Source of the DNA: Methanothermococcus thermolithotrophicus DSM 2095
GTDB taxonomy: Archaea > AGJL01 > Methanococci > Methanococcales > Methanococcaceae
DNA length: 64,000 nucleotides
Assembly (NCBI RefSeq): GCF_946463545.1
Contig: NZ_OX296583.1
Coordinates: 1,153,035 to 1,217,034, forward strand
Direction: 5' to 3'
The notes beneath the pieces are model-generated. The model did not search any database. It saw only the letters and a list, made by a program, of their open reading frames with translations, and had not been told where the DNA came from. A program made the position numbers and the translations under genes. Positions 62,388 to 64,000 of the stretch are shown here, piece by piece; positions within the stretch are counted from its first letter, which is position 1, and each line of letters starts with the position of its first letter.

Positions 62388-64000
62388 TTAAGGCTTCTCA
62401 ATTTTCACTACTTTATCATCCTGCCATTCTACAAATACTGGTTCATCCGGAATGTCATCCAATGTTTTGAAGTATTCCACTGCTGCCTTTGTTCCCCATC
62501 TATCTGAACCTGCTAATAGTATTACTGTATGTCCATTTATTAGCTGCTTTTGGATAACCCCTTTATGAGCTCCTGGGTAGTCGTTGGTTACTTTTACTTT
62601 AAAGGTCCATGCGTATTTTTTAACTAGTGGGTTTGCTACTGGTCCCCCAACTAAGATGCAATCTTCGGTTATTCCCAATGATTTATTTACCAATTCAGTG
62701 GTATTTTTAAGGCATTTTGCTGATAAGTTGTCGTCTGTTTCTGAACCTATTATTAGTTTGTATTTATGAACTATTTCTTTTATTTTTTCTGATTTAATAT
62801 CATCTGCTACATTTGGATATTTATCTACAGCTCTATGTCTGGAGCCTGATGATGTTGATGATATTTTAGTTGTTTCAGTGGTTGGCAGTGCTGCAGCAAG
62901 TATAATATTTACCTCTGGGTCTTTGACTAAGGTTATTTCCAATACTCCTTCAACAGGTATTCTATACCACCCTATTTTACCAGTGATATCGTTTTCTTTT
63001 AAAGTTATATTTTCTGTTCCATTATTTACGGTTATATCTTCAACATCCAAAGTTCCTATTGGGATTCTTATTATTGAAAATCCTTTATTTGAGGTGTTTA
63101 TTGCTTTGAATTTTATCGTAGATATTAATTTATTATTTTCTTTTTTAGCTTCTTCTTTTGTTATGTTTGTTATGTTGAATCCTTCATTTAGGATTGGTTT
63201 AACCTCTGATAATATATTATCAATTGTTTTATTCATCTCGTTTTCATCGTTAATTTTAGTGTTTTTAAGTTCAGTAGCTTTCTGCGTCACTTCTTTTAAA
63301 GTTTTAATATGTTCTCCGGTAAAGTTTATTGATATGTTTTCAAGATGGGGTATCTCAATACTATCATTTTTTACTGGAATTACTGTTATATTAAGGCCTT
63401 TTCCAGATATTATTTTTACATTATCTAAATCAACGTCCTTCAATGCCTCAGAATCCATATTAATATGTTTCAATGCTTCTTTTAATTCTTTCCCCATAAT
63501 TGTGTTGTTTATAAATATTTTCTTAAATTTATATCCTTCACAATCTGACAATGTAGCATGTTTTAGTATTACTGAATATGTATTATTTTCATCAATGAGT
63601 TTGAATGTTATATTTCCAATATTGAATTTTCCAGATTCTGTGAAGTTATAACCGCTTATAAATAGACTGTCATTATTTACACTCCAATTAACTATGCCAA
63701 TTCCACTTACATTTAAAATTTCGATATTTTTAAAGGTTAGGTTAATATCATAACCACTACAAGGTCTTTTAGAACTTATAGATTCTGTATCAATAGATGC
63801 CACAATAGTTCCATTAGTTTCAGATGTATTATATAATTTCAAATAAACAGGTACTTCAACAACTTTTAAGTTTTTAACCAGTTTATTATCGCTTTCATTT
63901 TCTTCTTTAATGACATTTGATTTATCAACTACTGCAACAATTGTATATATTCTTGTATCATCCGGTGTCCAATTAAAGCTTACTGTTTTTGTTTCTCCAA
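62388..64000 (-). CDS. large secreted surface protein with CARDB-like and S-layer-type parts, N-terminus beyond window
   Basis: The frame is open to the right edge; a TTG at 63842 is only internal. The visible 537 residues begin with a CARDB-like unit (GETKTVSFNWTPDDT to about 63850), then a cohesin-like beta domain (GTIVASIDTES to FKLIDEN), a long region with many NxT/NxS sites, and a C-terminal part with KLIIGSETDDNLSAKC, LVGGPVANPLVKKY and LLAGSDRWGTKAAVEYF, which recalls methanococcal S-layer proteins and CWB2-type repeats. It probably sits in or on the S-layer. Gene start and signal peptide lie outside the window. Confidence 0.82.
   Translation of the reverse strand, partial: GETKTVSFNWTPDDTRIYTIVAVVDKSNVIKEENESDNKLVKNLKVVEVPVYLKLYNTSETNGTIVASIDTESISSKRPCSGYDINLTFKNIEILNVSGIGIVNWSVNNDSLFISGYNFTESGKFNIGNITFKLIDENNTYSVILKHATLSDCEGYKFKKIFINNTIMGKELKEALKHINMDSEALKDVDLDNVKIISGKGLNITVIPVKNDSIEIPHLENISINFTGEHIKTLKEVTQKATELKNTKINDENEMNKTIDNILSEVKPILNEGFNITNITKEEAKKENNKLISTIKFKAINTSNKGFSIIRIPIGTLDVEDITVNNGTENITLKENDITGKIGWYRIPVEGVLEITLVKDPEVNIILAAALPTTETTKISSTSSGSRHRAVDKYPNVADDIKSEKIKEIVHKYKLIIGSETDDNLSAKCLKNTTELVNKSLGITEDCILVGGPVANPLVKKYAWTFKVKVTNDYPGAHKGVIQKQLINGHTVILLAGSDRWGTKAAVEYFKTLDDIPDEPVFVEWQDDKVVKIEKP

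Noticed and set aside
62878-63651. Plus-strand frame of 257 codons
   Set aside because: Antisense shadow of the surface protein gene; no start signal and hydrophobic composition typical of antisense frames.

Overview
The window is AT-rich archaeal chromosome from a methanogen, very probably a member of the Methanococcales (Methanococcus, Methanothermococcus or Methanotorris type). The gene set points there: O-phosphoseryl-tRNA synthetase, AtwA (activation component A2 of methyl-coenzyme M reductase), the archaeal aroA' enzyme, MptN, an S-layer-type protein, FttA, RadB, TiaS and ribosomal proteins L14e and L34e. Most genes start just after GGTGAT-type or GGAGG-type ribosome binding sites, and many real starts lie a few codons inside the longest open frame. 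The genus is an inference; no rRNA gene is present.

Layout. 1-16.7 kb is core chromosome: the ends of thpR and a small Trm112-like gene, truD, tiaS, radB, a striking array of ten hairpins, a small gene interrupted by TGA, a DUF134 gene, a dynamin-like GTPase, atwA, a TIM-barrel gene, an ADP-ribosylglycohydrolase, an AIM24-like gene, the rpl34e-cmk-rpl14e cluster, a P-type ATPase and RidA. 17.1-38.3 kb is an integrated element of about 21 kb in a tRNA-Ser(UGA) gene. The intact tRNA is on the right, and a 54-bp copy of its 3' part marks the left end. 38.4-64 kb is chromosome again: an EF-Tu/SelB-like protein, nadX, ftsY, hsp20, a METTL5-like methyltransferase, a lone tnpB, the aroA' gene, tpiA (apparently with an ATT start), sepS, a frameshifted purine permease, a CWB2-type surface protein, fttA, psmB, proS, leuS, the DUF1894-DUF1890-mptN group, a methyltransferase gene that contains palindromic repeats, and a truncated surface-layer-type protein.

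The integrated element reads as a provirus with a membrane-containing particle. From left to right it has: a secretion and membrane module (a 754-aa and a 662-aa secreted, C-terminally anchored protein, then three small multi-pass proteins, a 44-aa very basic protein and several signal-bearing proteins); a HerA/FtsK-like ATPase with small soluble proteins; a compact tyrosine recombinase followed by a helix-turn-helix protein; a divergent control region with dyad operators between a winged-helix repressor and a small AbrB/DUF2080-like protein; a full-length integrase; an SF3-type helicase; a region of repeated 13-bp iterons that looks like a replication origin; and a DUF488 gene coupled to a partner gene at the right edge. 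The order of large anchored protein, small hydrophobic proteins, tiny basic protein and ATPase recalls spindle-shaped archaeal viruses, but I see no recognisable capsid protein, so this is a candidate for an undescribed virus group.

A second theme is a family of short perfect hairpins (8-12 bp stems, three-base loops such as TTC, GAA, TTT or GTA) occurring singly and in arrays at seven places, including inside reading frames. Several genes are absent from a simple long-ORF view: the 47-aa Trm112-like protein, the 44-aa basic protein, the 56-aa regulator, the partial genes at both ends and the N-terminus of tpiA.
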